Below are positions 53,053 to 62,703 of a stretch of 64,000 bases of DNA, piece by piece. Both the position numbers and the translations under genes were made by a program. Source of the stretch: Chryseomicrobium sp. FSL W7-1435 (lineage in GTDB: Bacteria; Bacillota; Bacilli; Bacillales_A; Planococcaceae). Below the pieces are notes generated by a model, which worked only from the letters and a program-made list of their open reading frames with translations, made no database searches and had not been told where the DNA came from. The DNA lies in contig NZ_CP151997.1 of assembly GCF_038595005.1 (NCBI RefSeq), positions 310,001 through 374,000 of the forward strand. Direction: 5' to 3'. Positions within the stretch are counted from its first letter, which is position 1. Each line of letters starts with the position of its first letter.

Positions 53053-54378
53053 TTGAAAAAATGGATGGCACAATGGGTCCTTATTCCGATGCTTTTGATT
53101 TCAGGAATTGTAGGTATCCCACAAGCAGCACAAGCGGAGACAGATCCGCTCAATTTAACAGTAGATGCTGCAATAATGATTGACGCAGAGACCGGGAAAA
53201 TTTTATATAGCAAAAATGCAGAGCAGCCGTTAGCGATTGCCAGCATGACAAAAATGATGACAGAATATCTGTTATTTGAAGCTATTGAAGAAGGGCGTAT
53301 TACGTGGGACCAACAGTATTCTGTAACGGACTATACATACCAACTTTCTCAAAATCGCGCACTTAGTAATGTGCCACTTCGTCAAGATGGCACGTATTCC
53401 ATTCGTGAATTGTATGAAGCTATGGCGATTTATTCAGCAAATGCTGCTACTGTAGCAATTGCCGAAACTATTGCCGGAACAGAAGATAATTTTGTGAATT
53501 TGATGAATGAAAAAGCAGCAGAGCTTGGCTTGGAAGGCTATACTTTCGTCAACTCTTCGGGTCTTAACAATGAAGACTTAATGGGCATGCACCCAGCTTC
53601 AACAGGAGCAAATGACGAGAACGTGATGCCGGCAGAGTCGGTAGCCACACTTGCTTTTGCCCTACTTCGAGACTATCCAGAAGTTTTGGAAGTGGCAAGC
53701 ATTCCACGTAAAACATTCCGTGAAGGCACAGATGATGCAACCGATATGCCGAACTGGAACTTCATGTTGCCAGGCTTGGTCTATGAGTATGAAGGAATCG
53801 ATGGCCTGAAGACAGGAACGACGGAGCTTGCGGGACATTCATTTGCAGGAACAGCTAAACGTGGAGATATGCGCTTAATTACTGTTGTAATGAAAGCTGT
53901 TGATTCACAAGGAGTAGGCTCTTACAAAGCTCGTTTTGATGCAACTCGTGCCTTATTGGATTATGGGTTTGCTCAATTCACGAAACAAGAAATCGTGACA
54001 GCGGGTCAAACAATTGAAGGTGCTGAAACTGTAGCAGTTGATAAAGGAAAAGAAGACACTGTAGGTATTGCACTTAATGAGAGCATCTCTATGGTGATTA
54101 AAGCCAATGAAAAAGATTTGTATAAACCCGTCTTTACACCGACAGAAGAAGTTCTTGAAGCCGATGTAGAGAATGGTCAAGTCGTTGGGAAAGTAAAGCT
54201 TGAGAAAACAGAAGGGGAGGATCTTGGCTATATTCTCGATCAAACAGCGGGTGTCGATATGGTAACGACTTCAGCAGTTGAACGAGCAAGCCGAGTTTCT
54301 CTTGTATTCCAAGGAATAGGTGCTTTCTTTGCTGGACTTTGGGGCAACGTAACTGATTTTGTGGGTGGCCTCTTTTAA
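53053..54378 (+). CDS. dacA: D-alanyl-D-alanine carboxypeptidase (PBP5/DacA)
   Basis: 441 residues. A signal peptide ends near AAQA, then the SxxK motif ASMTKM, SxN in YSANAAT and KTG in GLKTGTTE. A C-terminal beta domain and an amphipathic membrane anchor (VFQGIGAFFAGLWGNVTDF) follow. It trims peptidoglycan stem peptides. TTG start after GGAGGG. Confidence 0.95.
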   Translation: MKKWMAQWVLIPMLLISGIVGIPQAAQAETDPLNLTVDAAIMIDAETGKILYSKNAEQPLAIASMTKMMTEYLLFEAIEEGRITWDQQYSVTDYTYQLSQNRALSNVPLRQDGTYSIRELYEAMAIYSANAATVAIAETIAGTEDNFVNLMNEKAAELGLEGYTFVNSSGLNNEDLMGMHPASTGANDENVMPAESVATLAFALLRDYPEVLEVASIPRKTFREGTDDATDMPNWNFMLPGLVYEYEGIDGLKTGTTELAGHSFAGTAKRGDMRLITVVMKAVDSQGVGSYKARFDATRALLDYGFAQFTKQEIVTAGQTIEGAETVAVDKGKEDTVGIALNESISMVIKANEKDLYKPVFTPTEEVLEADVENGQVVGKVKLEKTEGEDLGYILDQTAGVDMVTTSAVERASRVSLVFQGIGAFFAGLWGNVTDFVGGLF

Positions 54379-54381
54379 ATG

Positions 54382-54418
54382 AAAAATACAGACTCCATTT
54401 GGGGTCTGTATTTTTTTA
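54382..54418. terminator. Bidirectional terminator, dacA and pdxR
   Basis: AAAAATACAGAC ... GTCTGTATTTTTTT, with a small loop. It overlaps the pdxR stop codon. Confidence 0.88.
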
Positions 54419-55813
54419 TGCATGATACTGGGAAAGCTGCTGAAATAACTCTTGAAGAGCAGCCTCCATTTGCTCATCTGGGATTCCTCCGAACCCAAGC
54501 AAAAGTTTAGAAGAATATGCTTTTCGATCAATTCGGTAATGGTCGAGTGCTGAGATACGGATCCCTTTTTCTGCAAGAATCGTCCGAAGCTGTTCACCCG
54601 TATAAGATGTCTTGCAATCAATAATGACATGCATCCCCGCCTGGTCTCCTGAAATATGCAACCACTCTCGATGTTGTTCTCCAACTTTGTGCAATAAATC
54701 TAGTTTTCGTTTATATAATTTTCGCATACGATTCACATGTTTTTCAAAATAGCCAAGTGCCATGAACTGGGTTAATGTTGCTTGGTCAAATCGCGGTACA
54801 GTCGCTGCATAATGACCAAATCTGGCGCGGTACATTTCCAACAGATGAAGTGGAACGACCGTGTAAGCGATGCGCAGGGATGGCATCAGTGATTTGGAGA
54901 AGGTACTCAAATAGATGACACGGTCCTGCGTATCAAAACCTTGAAGAGCAGGGATAGGCATCCCAACGTACCTGAATTCACTATCATAATCATCCTCAAT
55001 AATATAGCCACCCGTTTCACTTGCCCATTTTAGTAATTGGTTACGTCGGGAAGCAGAAAGTATGGCGCCGGTTGGAAATTGGTGAGCAGGTGTAATATAG
55101 GCAGCTGTCGCAGCTGTTTCCCATAAAAGAGAGACTTGCATCCCTTCCTCATCTACGGCTACTGGAACAGCTCGGTAGGCACTGTTTTGTGAAAAATGAT
55201 GTGTCAGTGAATAGCCAGGATCTTCAATCGCCAGGACCCCTTCATCTCCTAATAAGCGCAACAGGAACGGCAGTAGTTGCTCAGTACCTGAACCAATGAT
55301 CACTTGCTCTGGCGTACAGCGCACACCGCGTGATTGATATAAATAACTGGCGATTTGTTGCCGTAACGTGAGATCTCCTTGTGGGTGGCCTAGGTGAAGC
55401 AGCTCGCGGTTGCGATCGGTCAGCACATCACGCGCGCACTTTCGCCATTGATCGAGTGGGAAATGGGACAAATCAATCTTTCCTGGATGAAAGTCATAAC
55501 GGTAGCTAGGCGCAGTGATTTCCTGCTGCGTATTTTGTGCTATAGGTTCGCTGCGAATCAGCTCCGTACTGTTTTGAACAAAATAGCCTTTTCGCGGCAA
55601 AGCGAGTACATAGCCTTCGTCGACCAGTTGGTGGTAAGTCGTTTCAATGGTGGTTTGGCTGATCGAGAGGTAGTCGGCTAGCTGTCGTTTCGAAGGTAAT
55701 TTTTCACCTTCTGCTAATTGTCCTGTTAAAATAGCTTCTCGAAATGCACGATAAAGTCTTTCATATAAAGGCATAGAGGAGTCTGTAGAAAGATGAGGTA
55801 AAAAGAATTCCAT
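54416..55813 (-). CDS. pdxR: MocR/GntR-family transcription factor with aminotransferase domain (PdxR-like)
   Basis: 465 residues. An N-terminal GntR winged helix (PLYERLYRAFREAILTGQLA, LPSKRQLADYLSISQTTIE) is fused to a fold-type I aminotransferase domain with the PLP lysine in YLSTFSKSLMPS. PdxR proteins activate pdxST for vitamin B6 synthesis and sit divergent to it. Here its upstream gene is serS, and pdxST are not in the window. The product may regulate distant pdxST or another PLP-linked gene. Confidence 0.85.
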   Translation of the reverse strand: MEFFLPHLSTDSSMPLYERLYRAFREAILTGQLAEGEKLPSKRQLADYLSISQTTIETTYHQLVDEGYVLALPRKGYFVQNSTELIRSEPIAQNTQQEITAPSYRYDFHPGKIDLSHFPLDQWRKCARDVLTDRNRELLHLGHPQGDLTLRQQIASYLYQSRGVRCTPEQVIIGSGTEQLLPFLLRLLGDEGVLAIEDPGYSLTHHFSQNSAYRAVPVAVDEEGMQVSLLWETAATAAYITPAHQFPTGAILSASRRNQLLKWASETGGYIIEDDYDSEFRYVGMPIPALQGFDTQDRVIYLSTFSKSLMPSLRIAYTVVPLHLLEMYRARFGHYAATVPRFDQATLTQFMALGYFEKHVNRMRKLYKRKLDLLHKVGEQHREWLHISGDQAGMHVIIDCKTSYTGEQLRTILAEKGIRISALDHYRIDRKAYSSKLLLGFGGIPDEQMEAALQELFQQLSQYHA

Positions 55814-56099
55814 AGGCAGCCCCTTTCTTATTTGTAGGCAGTGCTTTCATTATACGAGAAATTGCAGAAAGATTTCGACTATCTATCTTGAAAGTGAAAA
55901 ACTTCTAAAAAAGGGGGGAGGGGGTGTGAAGTGATTTCAAACAACAAGTCTCATGGTGCTATGTAAGCCTGTTGAAAAGTCGAAGTGCCTTCTTTAGGAG
56001 ATTTTTGTAGCGACTTTCCATTCTATTACCTCATTTTCGTAAATTTGTACCATTTCTCCTAGAGCCGGACCACACGAACCGTACGCAAGGAGATGCCCG

Positions 56100-56128
56100 T
56101 TGCATAATTCTTTTAAATCGGGTAAACT
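56100..56128 (+). promoter_or_regulatory. Promoter of serS
   Basis: TTGCAT and TAAACT, 17 nt apart, just upstream of the T-box leader. Between pdxR and this point (55814-56099) no gene is seen. Confidence 0.55.
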
Positions 56129-56134
56129 AAATCT

Positions 56135-56365
56135 AATTTCATGTGCGAAAAACGATGATCGGAAGCAGTAACAAGCCCGTTTTTTCAAGAGAGTCAGCGG
56201 TTGGTGAGAGCTGATAAAAACACTTGTGAATCCATCCTGAGAGTTGTCTCCGGTATAACGGAGACCGGTCAAGAGGCCGTTATGAGACAAGTGGTGTTCG
56301 TATGGACACAACCAGGGTGGTAACGCGGGTAGCTCTCGTCCCTTTTTTAGGGATGGGGGCTTTTT
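56135..56365 (+). promoter_or_regulatory. T-box riboswitch (tRNA-Ser) of serS
   Basis: The T-box AGGGTGGTAACGCGG is at 56314-56328, followed by the terminator hairpin GCTCTCGTCCC ... GGGATGGGGGC and Ts to 56365. In the upstream stem I, GAATCC places a probable specifier codon TCC (Ser) at 56231-56233. Uncharged tRNA-Ser would stabilise the antiterminator and raise serS expression. Confidence 0.88.
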
Positions 56366-56409
56366 GTGTGCAAAAAATCGTTGGCAGCCAATCAAGAGGA
56401 GGAAATTCT

Positions 56410-57684
56410 ATGTTAGATGTACGCTATGTACGTGATAATTTTGAAGCAGTAAAAGCTAAACTTGCCAAGCGCGGGGAAGATATTTCAGAGTTTGACCAGT
56501 TTGAAATACTGGATCAAAAACGTCGAGAACTAATTGCCAAAACAGAAGAATTAAAATCTGAGCGCAACAAAGTCTCTGAGCAAATTTCTACGATGAAACG
56601 CAACAAAGAAAATGCAGATGAGCCAATTGCTCGTATGCGCCAAGTGGGCGATGAAATCAAGGCGTTAGACGAAGAACTTCGCACTGTCGAAGAAAAGTTT
56701 AATTACATGATGTTGCGTATTCCAAACATTCCACACGACAGCGTGCCAATCGGGGACACGGAAGAGGACAACGTGACTCACCGCACATGGGGAGACACAC
56801 CTACATTTGATTATGAGCCAAAAGCACATTGGGACATCGTGACGGATTTGAAAATTGTAGATTTTGAACGCGCAGCAAAAGTAACAGGAAGCCGTTTTGC
56901 TTTTTACCGTGGTCTTGGAGCACGTCTTGAGCGCGCCTTGTTGAACTTCATGATGGACCTTCATTCGGAAGAACATGGCTACGAAGAAATGATTCCACCG
57001 TATATGGCCAACCGTGAAAGTTTGACGGGAACAGGCCAATTGCCAAAGTTCGAAGAAGATGCTTTCTTGATTCAAGAAGAAGACTACTTCTTAATTCCGA
57101 CAGCAGAAGTACCTGTCACAAACTTCTACCGTGATGAAATTTTAGAGGCCGAGATGTTGCCTCAAGCCTTCACAGCTTACAGCGCTTGTTTCCGCTCTGA
57201 AGCAGGTTCTGCGGGTCGTGACACACGCGGCTTAATCCGCCAGCACCAGTTCAATAAAGTAGAGCTTGTGCGTTTTGTAAAACCAGAAGAATCTTACGAG
57301 CAGTTGGAATTACTGACGGGTCACGCTGAGAAAGTGCTTCAGCTCTTAGGGCTTCCTTATCGTGTGCTCTTGATGTGTACAGCAGATCTTGGATTCACAG
57401 CAGCGAAGAAGTATGACATTGAAGTGTGGTTACCTAGCTACAATGACTACAAGGAAATCTCTTCTTGCAGTAATTTTGAAGATTTCCAAGCACGCCGCGC
57501 AGGTATTCGCTTCCGTCGTGAAGCAGGTGCAAAGCCTGAATACGTTCACACATTGAACGGAAGTGGGCTAGCAATCGGCCGCACGGTTGCAGCGATTCTA
57601 GAAAATTATCAGCAAGCCGATGGATCTGTCGTGATTCCTGAAGTATTGCGTCCATACATGGGTGGCAAAGACGTTATCCGTTAA
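56410..57684 (+). CDS. serS: Seryl-tRNA synthetase
   Basis: 424 residues from [18 protein letters not shown]. The N-terminal coiled-coil arm binds the long tRNA-Ser variable arm; the class II motif 2 is [20 protein letters not shown] and motif 3 is [16 protein letters not shown]. Start 8 nt after AGAGGAGG. Confidence 0.96.
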   Translation: MLDVRYVRDNFEAVKAKLAKRGEDISEFDQFEILDQKRRELIAKTEELKSERNKVSEQISTMKRNKENADEPIARMRQVGDEIKALDEELRTVEEKFNYMMLRIPNIPHDSVPIGDTEEDNVTHRTWGDTPTFDYEPKAHWDIVTDLKIVDFERAAKVTGSRFAFYRGLGARLERALLNFMMDLHSEEHGYEEMIPPYMANRESLTGTGQLPKFEEDAFLIQEEDYFLIPTAEVPVTNFYRDEILEAEMLPQAFTAYSACFRSEAGSAGRDTRGLIRQHQFNKVELVRFVKPEESYEQLELLTGHAEKVLQLLGLPYRVLLMCTADLGFTAAKKYDIEVWLPSYNDYKEISSCSNFEDFQARRAGIRFRREAGAKPEYVHTLNGSGLAIGRTVAAILENYQQADGSVVIPEVLRPYMGGKDVIR

Positions 57685-57688
57685 TTGA

Positions 57689-57730
57689 AAAAGCAGCTGA
57701 ATCCTTTAATTACTGGATTCTAGCTGCTTT
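57689..57730. terminator. Bidirectional terminator, serS and tadA
   Basis: AAAGCAGCTGAATCC pairs with GGATTCTAGCTGCTTT. The tadA stop codon lies inside it. Confidence 0.85.
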
Positions 57731-58194
57731 CTTTTGTTCTTTTTCTTCTGTTCGCGTAAGTTTCGGAAGAACGAGGTGAGGATTTCGCCACACGCTTCGG
57801 CTTGTACGCCTTCTACGACTTCACACGTATGGTTGAAGCGATCGTCGTTTAACAGCGTGTAGAGGGAATGCACGCATCCCGCTTTTGCATCTCGTGCTCC
57901 GTAAACGACACGAGGTATGCGTGATTGCAAGATGGCCCCTGCACACATTGGGCAGGGTTCCAGTGTGACGTATAAAGTGGTGTCTTCTAAGCGCCAACTG
58001 CCAAGTTGCCTGCACCCTTCTTCAATAACCAAGAGTTCGGCATGTGTAAGGGCGTTTTGAGTAGTTTCACGCAGGTTAGAGGCACGAGCAATAATGGCTC
58101 CATTATGAACAAGTACGGCCCCAATCGGGACTTCGCCTGCTGCACCAGCCTTCTGAGCTTCTAGAAGTGCTTCTCTCATAAACAAGTCGTGCAT
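57706..58194 (-). CDS. tadA: tRNA adenosine-34 deaminase TadA
   Basis: 162 residues with the zinc and proton-shuttle motif THAELLVIEEG and PCPMCAGAILQSRI. It converts A34 to inosine in tRNA-Arg. A lysine-rich tail (QKKKNKRKQLESSN) extends past the usual end. Antisense to its neighbours serS and dgk. Confidence 0.95.
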   Translation of the reverse strand: MHDLFMREALLEAQKAGAAGEVPIGAVLVHNGAIIARASNLRETTQNALTHAELLVIEEGCRQLGSWRLEDTTLYVTLEPCPMCAGAILQSRIPRVVYGARDAKAGCVHSLYTLLNDDRFNHTCEVVEGVQAEACGEILTSFFRNLREQKKKNKRKQLESSN

Positions 58195-58324
58195 AAGACC
58201 TTCCTCCTTTCAAATTTTGCAGTCCACCCTTAGAAAAGATGGACGGATTTTCATCTATGTTTCACTGGGGAGCTATGGTAAAATGGGAAGCACGACTTGA
58301 GACAGAAGAGTGAGGTCAGAAGCT

Positions 58325-58963
58325 ATGTCCATTCCATTTATTACGGTAGAGGGTCCAATTGGTGTAGGGAAAACATCCCTGGCTAAAGCGATTGCCGACA
58401 CCTATCAATTTGAATTGTTAAAAGAAATCGTTGACGAAAACCCGTTCCTAGATAAATTCTATGACAATATTGCGGAGTGGAGCTTCCAAACCGAAATGTT
58501 TTTCCTATGTAACCGTTACAAGCAGCTTGCCGATATCCAACAGCATTATATCGCAAAGGAACGTCCGGTTGCGGCTGATTATCATATTTTCAAAAACTTA
58601 ATTTTCGCCAAGCGTACATTATCGCCTGTTGAGTATACAAAGTATGAATCGATTTACTCCATTTTAACACGAGACATGCCAGTACCAAATATGGTCGTCT
58701 ACCTAGATGCCAGTCTCGATGTCCTGCTTGAGCGTATCGAGCTGCGTGGTCGCGATTTTGAAAAGAAGATTGATCCTGCCTATCTAGCACAGCTCTCAGC
58801 TGACTACCGTGTCTTTATTGAAGATTTCGAGAAAGCTCACCCAGAAGTCCCCGTTCTTCGTTTTAGCGGAGATGACTTCGATTTTATTCAGAACCCTCAA
58901 GACTTGGCCCATATTTTAGATAAAGTAGATGCAACACTACATAAAAGGAGCTTGCAACGATGA
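58325..58963 (+). CDS. dgk: Deoxyguanosine kinase
   Basis: 212 residues from MSIPFITVEGPIGVGKTSLA (P-loop). DENPFLDKFYDN and LVVYLDASLDVLLERIELRG-type lid motifs match B. subtilis Dgk rather than Dck. It salvages purine deoxynucleosides. Its stop overlaps the dck ATG (ATGA). Confidence 0.9.
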   Translation: MSIPFITVEGPIGVGKTSLAKAIADTYQFELLKEIVDENPFLDKFYDNIAEWSFQTEMFFLCNRYKQLADIQQHYIAKERPVAADYHIFKNLIFAKRTLSPVEYTKYESIYSILTRDMPVPNMVVYLDASLDVLLERIELRGRDFEKKIDPAYLAQLSADYRVFIEDFEKAHPEVPVLRFSGDDFDFIQNPQDLAHILDKVDATLHKRSLQR

Positions 58964-59628
58964 ATTTACGAGACAAATACGGCATTCCCCATGATGCGGT
59001 TATCACGATTGCTGGGACAGTTGGTGTCGGCAAATCAACGATGACAAAAACACTAGCGGAGGCGCTAGATTTCAAGACTTCATTTGAAAAAGTCGACACG
59101 AATCCTTACTTGGACCGTTTCTATGATGACTTCTCTAAATGGAGCTTCCATTTGCAAATCTACTTCCTAGCAGAGCGTTTCAAGGAGCAGAAGCGCATGT
59201 TTGAATACGGTGGAGGCTTTATCCAAGACCGTTCTATCTATGAAGACACAGGTATCTTTGCACGTATGCATAAAGAGAAGGGTACGATGGATCCAGTAGA
59301 TTATGAGACATACACGAGCCTTTTTGATGCAATGGTCATGACTCCATACTTCCCACACCCTGATTTACTGATTTATTTGGAAGGGTCTCTTGAAAGCATC
59401 ATCGGACGTATCCAAGAACGCGGTCGTCCAATGGAGCAACAAACCCCAATCACTTACTGGGAAGAGATGCACGGACGCTATGAAAATTGGATTGATAATT
59501 TTAACGGCTGTCCTGTACTTCGTTTGAACATCAACGACTACGACATCGTCAAACGTCCAGAAGATGTTGAGAAAATATTAGACCGTATCGGAAGCCACTT
59601 AACAAAGACGGCTGTCTACCGCGGTTAA
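58960..59628 (+). CDS. dck: Deoxyadenosine/deoxycytidine kinase
   Basis: 222 residues. P-loop AGTVGVGKSTMTKTLAEAL, then FIQDRSIYEDTGIFARMH and YFPHPDLLIYLEGSL, which fit B. subtilis Dck. Translationally coupled to dgk by a 4-bp overlap, with AAAGGAGC upstream. Confidence 0.92.
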   Translation: MNLRDKYGIPHDAVITIAGTVGVGKSTMTKTLAEALDFKTSFEKVDTNPYLDRFYDDFSKWSFHLQIYFLAERFKEQKRMFEYGGGFIQDRSIYEDTGIFARMHKEKGTMDPVDYETYTSLFDAMVMTPYFPHPDLLIYLEGSLESIIGRIQERGRPMEQQTPITYWEEMHGRYENWIDNFNGCPVLRLNINDYDIVKRPEDVEKILDRIGSHLTKTAVYRG

Positions 59629-59636
59629 CTTGTTTG

Positions 59637-59671
59637 GCCCCTTCGACCTTTTGAGGTTGGAGGGGTTTTTT
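59637..59671 (+). terminator. Terminator after dck
   Basis: CCCCTTCGACC pairs with GGTTGGAGGGG, then six Ts. Confidence 0.88.
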
Positions 59672-59738
59672 GATGTGGCTTTCGTGATTACTGGTGCACT
59701 TTTCCGATTTGGGGTTTATATTTGCTCTCGGGTGATTG

Positions 59739-59915
59739 CTTCGACGCTGGAATTATAGTTTTCATCGCTATATTTGCAATTTTCGTCGCTCAAGCCGAGG
59801 TTTGCGTCACTCAGATGGGTGACGGGAATTGCTTCGACGCTCGAATAAGAGTTTTCGACGCTGGATTCACAATTTGCGTCGCTCTAAACAAAGTTTTCGA
59901 CGCTCAAGCCAAAGA
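59739..59915. repeat. Imperfect 21-nt tandem repeat after dck
   Basis: TCGACGCT-like cores begin at 59741, 59762, 59783, 59804, 59834, 59855, 59876 and 59897. Spacing is exactly 21 nt except one of 30. The open plus-strand frame across it is a by-product of the period. No ribosome site or protein family supports a gene in 59672-60076. Confidence 0.75.
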
Positions 59916-59947
59916 GAGCAAAGTGTAGACGTTAAAATCCCCACAAA

Positions 59948-59988
59948 CAAAAAACTGCCCGCCCCACTTAAAGTGAGACAGGCAGTTC
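59948..59988 (-). terminator. Terminator of tRNA-Ser
   Basis: AACTGCCCGCCCCACTT pairs with AAGTGAGACAGGCAGTT with mismatches; a U-run follows on the minus strand. Confidence 0.75.
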
Positions 59989-60076
59989 GAAATATTCAGA
60001 CACGATAGTTCTAAGAAAAATTCGATCTGGAGTGATCGAATTCAATCTCATGTTTATGCGTGTGTGTGTTTTAAAA

Positions 60077-60169
60077 TGGAGGAGGTAGAGGGATTCGAAC
60101 CCCCGCGCGGTCTGACCCGCCTGTCGGTTTTCAAGACCGATCCCTTCAGCCGGACTTGGGTATACCTCC
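60077..60169 (-). tRNA. tRNA-Ser (anticodon UGA)
   Basis: 93 nt including the encoded CCA. Acceptor GGAGGTA pairs with TACCTCC; the anticodon loop is CTTGAAA in a TCGGT/ACCGA stem; a long variable arm and GGTTCGAATCC are present. It reads UCA codons. Confidence 0.95.
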
Positions 60170-60183
60170 GAAGTACAGGAATA

Positions 60184-60212
60184 AATTTATCACGTCTAAA
60201 ATTCAAAGTCAA
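60184..60212 (-). promoter_or_regulatory. Promoter of tRNA-Ser
   Basis: On the minus strand, TTGACT (60207-60212) and TAAATT (60184-60189) are 17 nt apart, placing the start about 15 nt or less before the tRNA. Confidence 0.7.
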
Positions 60213-60254
60213 TAAAGAAATTGATTTTTTTCATAACAATTTTTATCGCAGCAT

Positions 60255-60283
60255 TTGATTTTTCGATCTGAGGTGCGTATACT
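60255..60283 (+). promoter_or_regulatory. Promoter of the SRP RNA gene
   Basis: TTGATT and TATACT, 17 nt apart, with the expected start at about 60291. Confidence 0.75.
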
Positions 60284-60290
60284 AGTAAAT

Positions 60291-60565
60291 GCCGTGCTAG
60301 GTGGGAAGGTAGCGGTGTCCTGTAACTCGCAATCCGCTCTAGCGAGACTGAACTCCTTCTCTGAGGCTGTTTGCATGTGAGGTCCGGTGTTTGCACGTAG
60401 TGTTGACGTCCGGGTCCTGCGCAATGAATACCCATGAACCATGTCAGGTCCGGAAGGAAGCAGCATTAAGTGGAGTTATTTATGTGCCGCGGGGTAGCCT
60501 GGGCTGAGCTAACGACAAGCGTGCCGCTTATGTGTAGCAGTCGAAGGAAGGTGCACGGTATACAT
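60291..60565 (+). ncRNA. scr: Signal recognition particle RNA (large Bacillus type)
   Basis: About 275 nt. The domain IV core CAGGTCCGGAAGGAAGCAGC, then GTGCCGCGGGGTAGCCTGGGC, are highly conserved. The extended 5' and 3' ends (AGGTAGCGGTGTCCTGTAAC and GGTGCACGGTA) give the Alu domain of bacilli. It lies just before dnaX, as in B. subtilis. Confidence 0.95.
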
Positions 60566-60575
60566 AGAAGATTCA

Positions 60576-60607
60576 CCCGTTTTCCGTTAGGGAAGGCGGG
60601 TTTTTTT
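60576..60607 (+). terminator. Terminator of the SRP RNA gene
   Basis: CCCGTTTTCC pairs with GGAAGGCGGG, then seven Ts. The dnaX -10 TATAAT (60612) follows at once. Confidence 0.85.
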
Positions 60608-60655
60608 ATGGTATAATAGAGAGAGTGACTGACGATTAGAAATGGAGTGGAATGT

Positions 60656-62353
60656 GTGACTTATCAAGCGTTTTATCGTGCGTATCGCCCACAATCATTT
60701 GGTGAAATGTCTGGGCAAAAACACATTAAGCAAACCCTCCAGAACGCACTCGACTCTGGAAAAACAACGCACGCTTATTTGTTTTCCGGACCACGTGGTA
60801 CAGGGAAGACGAGTACAGCTAAAATATTTGCTAAAGCTTTAAACTGTGAAAACGGACCTGCAAAAGAACCTTGTAATACGTGTGCAATTTGTACAAGCAT
60901 CACAGACGGTTCAAATCCAGATGTCCTTGAATTTGATGCTGCCTCTCACTCTCGCGTTGAAGAAATGCGTGATGTGATTGAAAAGGTACGCTTTGCTCCA
61001 TCAAATGCCCGTTACAAAGTGTATATCATCGATGAGGTGCATATGCTTTCTACGAGCGCATTTAATGCTCTTCTTAAAACATTAGAAGAACCACCGCCAC
61101 ATGCAGTTTTCGTACTAGCGACAACAGAGCCACATAAAATTCCTCTGACCATCATCTCCCGTTGTCAGCGATTCGATTTTAAGAGAATTTCACACAGTGA
61201 CATCGTGGAGCGCATGATTGAGGTCCTGGATGATGCAGGTATTCCCTACGATGAAAAAGTGCTACGCCTGATCGCCCAAGCTTCTGCAGGTGGGATGCGA
61301 GATGCGCTCAGTCTATTAGACCAGGTTGTTTCGTACAGCGCAGAGACGATGACAGTTGAAGATGCCTTATTTATCACAGGGTCAATCGGTTCCGATGCCT
61401 TCGTGCAAATTGCTGAGGCATTAGTCGATGGCAATGTGAACGAGGCGCTTTCCTCATTAGACCGCTTGATTATGGACGGAAAAGATCCAGTCCGGTTGTT
61501 AGAAGACTTTGTCACCTTCTTCCGAGACTTATTGATCATGCAACACGTGGAGTCGCCAGAAGAAATGGTCGAGCTGGCAGAGCTTACAGAAGAGGTCAAG
61601 ACACTCTCGAAGCGGTATTCACAACAACGTCTCTATTCAAGCATTCAGATCGCAACGGAAATGCAGCAGGAGATGCGTTTCTCCAACCATCCTAAAATTT
61701 ACGTGGAAACGGCACTTATCCGTTTGTCACAATTAACAGATCAACCAGTAGCGACAGGGACGTCCTCTGTTTCAGATGAACAAGTCCAACGTCTAGAAAA
61801 CAAAATTGCGAAACTCGAGGCCCAATTGCGTGCTGGAAGTGGGGGAGCTACTCCTGCCGAATCGCCAAAGCAAAAACGCCAACGCGGCCCAAGTGGCATT
61901 AAAGTGCCAACAGGTCGTATTCAAGAGGTCTTGAAATCTGCTACGAAGCCGGCCATCCAACAAGTGAAGACCCAGTGGGCGCAAATTCTTCAGCAGCTGC
62001 AGCGGTCACACGCAGCTCTCTTGAATGATGCAGAACCTGTTGCGGCATCCGATACTGCTTTTGTGTTAAAATTTAAATATGAAATTCACTGCCAGATGGC
62101 AATGGATAATCAAACGTTCTCAACGCTCTTCCCACAAGTAGTGGAAGATGTCACGGGAACATTATATGAAGTACTTTACACCCCAGAAGAACAATGGCTA
62201 GAGATTCGCTCGTCATTCATTGCGGGCAATCAGTTAGCCGGTATCGTCGAAGAGTCAGAAGAGGAAGACGGGCAAGAAACGCTCGAAGATCCACTAATTT
62301 CTGAGGCGACCAAATTGTTTGGGGAAGATTTCGTGGAAATTAAAGAAGACTAG
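60656..62353 (+). CDS. dnaX: DNA polymerase III subunit gamma/tau
   Basis: 565 residues from GTG 60656 ([18 protein letters not shown]); an earlier GTG lies in the ribosome site. AAA+ P-loop [17 protein letters not shown], four zinc-ligand cysteines ([19 protein letters not shown]) and Walker [11 protein letters not shown]. The C-terminal region is short for tau. Clamp-loader ATPase. Confidence 0.95.
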   Translation: MTYQAFYRAYRPQSFGEMSGQKHIKQTLQNALDSGKTTHAYLFSGPRGTGKTSTAKIFAKALNCENGPAKEPCNTCAICTSITDGSNPDVLEFDAASHSRVEEMRDVIEKVRFAPSNARYKVYIIDEVHMLSTSAFNALLKTLEEPPPHAVFVLATTEPHKIPLTIISRCQRFDFKRISHSDIVERMIEVLDDAGIPYDEKVLRLIAQASAGGMRDALSLLDQVVSYSAETMTVEDALFITGSIGSDAFVQIAEALVDGNVNEALSSLDRLIMDGKDPVRLLEDFVTFFRDLLIMQHVESPEEMVELAELTEEVKTLSKRYSQQRLYSSIQIATEMQQEMRFSNHPKIYVETALIRLSQLTDQPVATGTSSVSDEQVQRLENKIAKLEAQLRAGSGGATPAESPKQKRQRGPSGIKVPTGRIQEVLKSATKPAIQQVKTQWAQILQQLQRSHAALLNDAEPVAASDTAFVLKFKYEIHCQMAMDNQTFSTLFPQVVEDVTGTLYEVLYTPEEQWLEIRSSFIAGNQLAGIVEESEEEDGQETLEDPLISEATKLFGEDFVEIKED

Positions 62354-62367
62354 AGGAGGAAATCACT

Positions 62368-62691
62368 ATGCGTGGTGGAATGGGAAATATGCAAGGTATG
62401 ATGAAACAAATGCAAAAAATGCAAAAGAAAATGGCAGAGGCTCAAGAAGAACTAGGTACACAACATTTTGAAGGTGTTGCTGGTGGCGGTATGGTCAAAG
62501 TAACAGTTACGGGTCACCGTGAAGTTGTGGGTGTCGCTCTTGATGAGGCTGTTGTCGATCCAGAAGACGTAGAAATGTTACAAGATTTAATTGTCATTGC
62601 TACAAACGAAGCATTGAAGAAAGCAGAAGAGACATCGAATGCCACTATGGGCCAATTCACGAAAGGATTGAACCTCCCTGGCATGTTCTAG
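62368..62691 (+). CDS. yaaK: YbaB/EbfC nucleoid-associated protein
   Basis: 107 residues; Met/Gly/Gln-rich start ([20 protein letters not shown]) and the conserved [16 protein letters not shown] core. A DNA-binding dimer between dnaX and recR, as usual. AGAGGAGG before the ATG. Confidence 0.95.
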   Translation: MRGGMGNMQGMMKQMQKMQKKMAEAQEELGTQHFEGVAGGGMVKVTVTGHREVVGVALDEAVVDPEDVEMLQDLIVIATNEALKKAEETSNATMGQFTKGLNLPGMF

Positions 62692-62703
62692 GAGGACACC
62701 AGT

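Noticed and set aside
55994-56395. A 133-codon minus-strand frame opposite the serS leader
   Set aside because: It is the complement of the T-box riboswitch and terminator, whose structure explains the sequence.
59722-59928. A 68-codon plus-strand frame over the 21-nt repeats
   Set aside because: The 21-nt period gives a stop-free seven-residue pattern by itself; there is no ribosome site.
60064-60258. A 64-codon plus-strand frame with EGFEPPRGLTRLSVFKT
   Set aside because: It is the complement of tRNA-Ser, a well-known source of false protein predictions.
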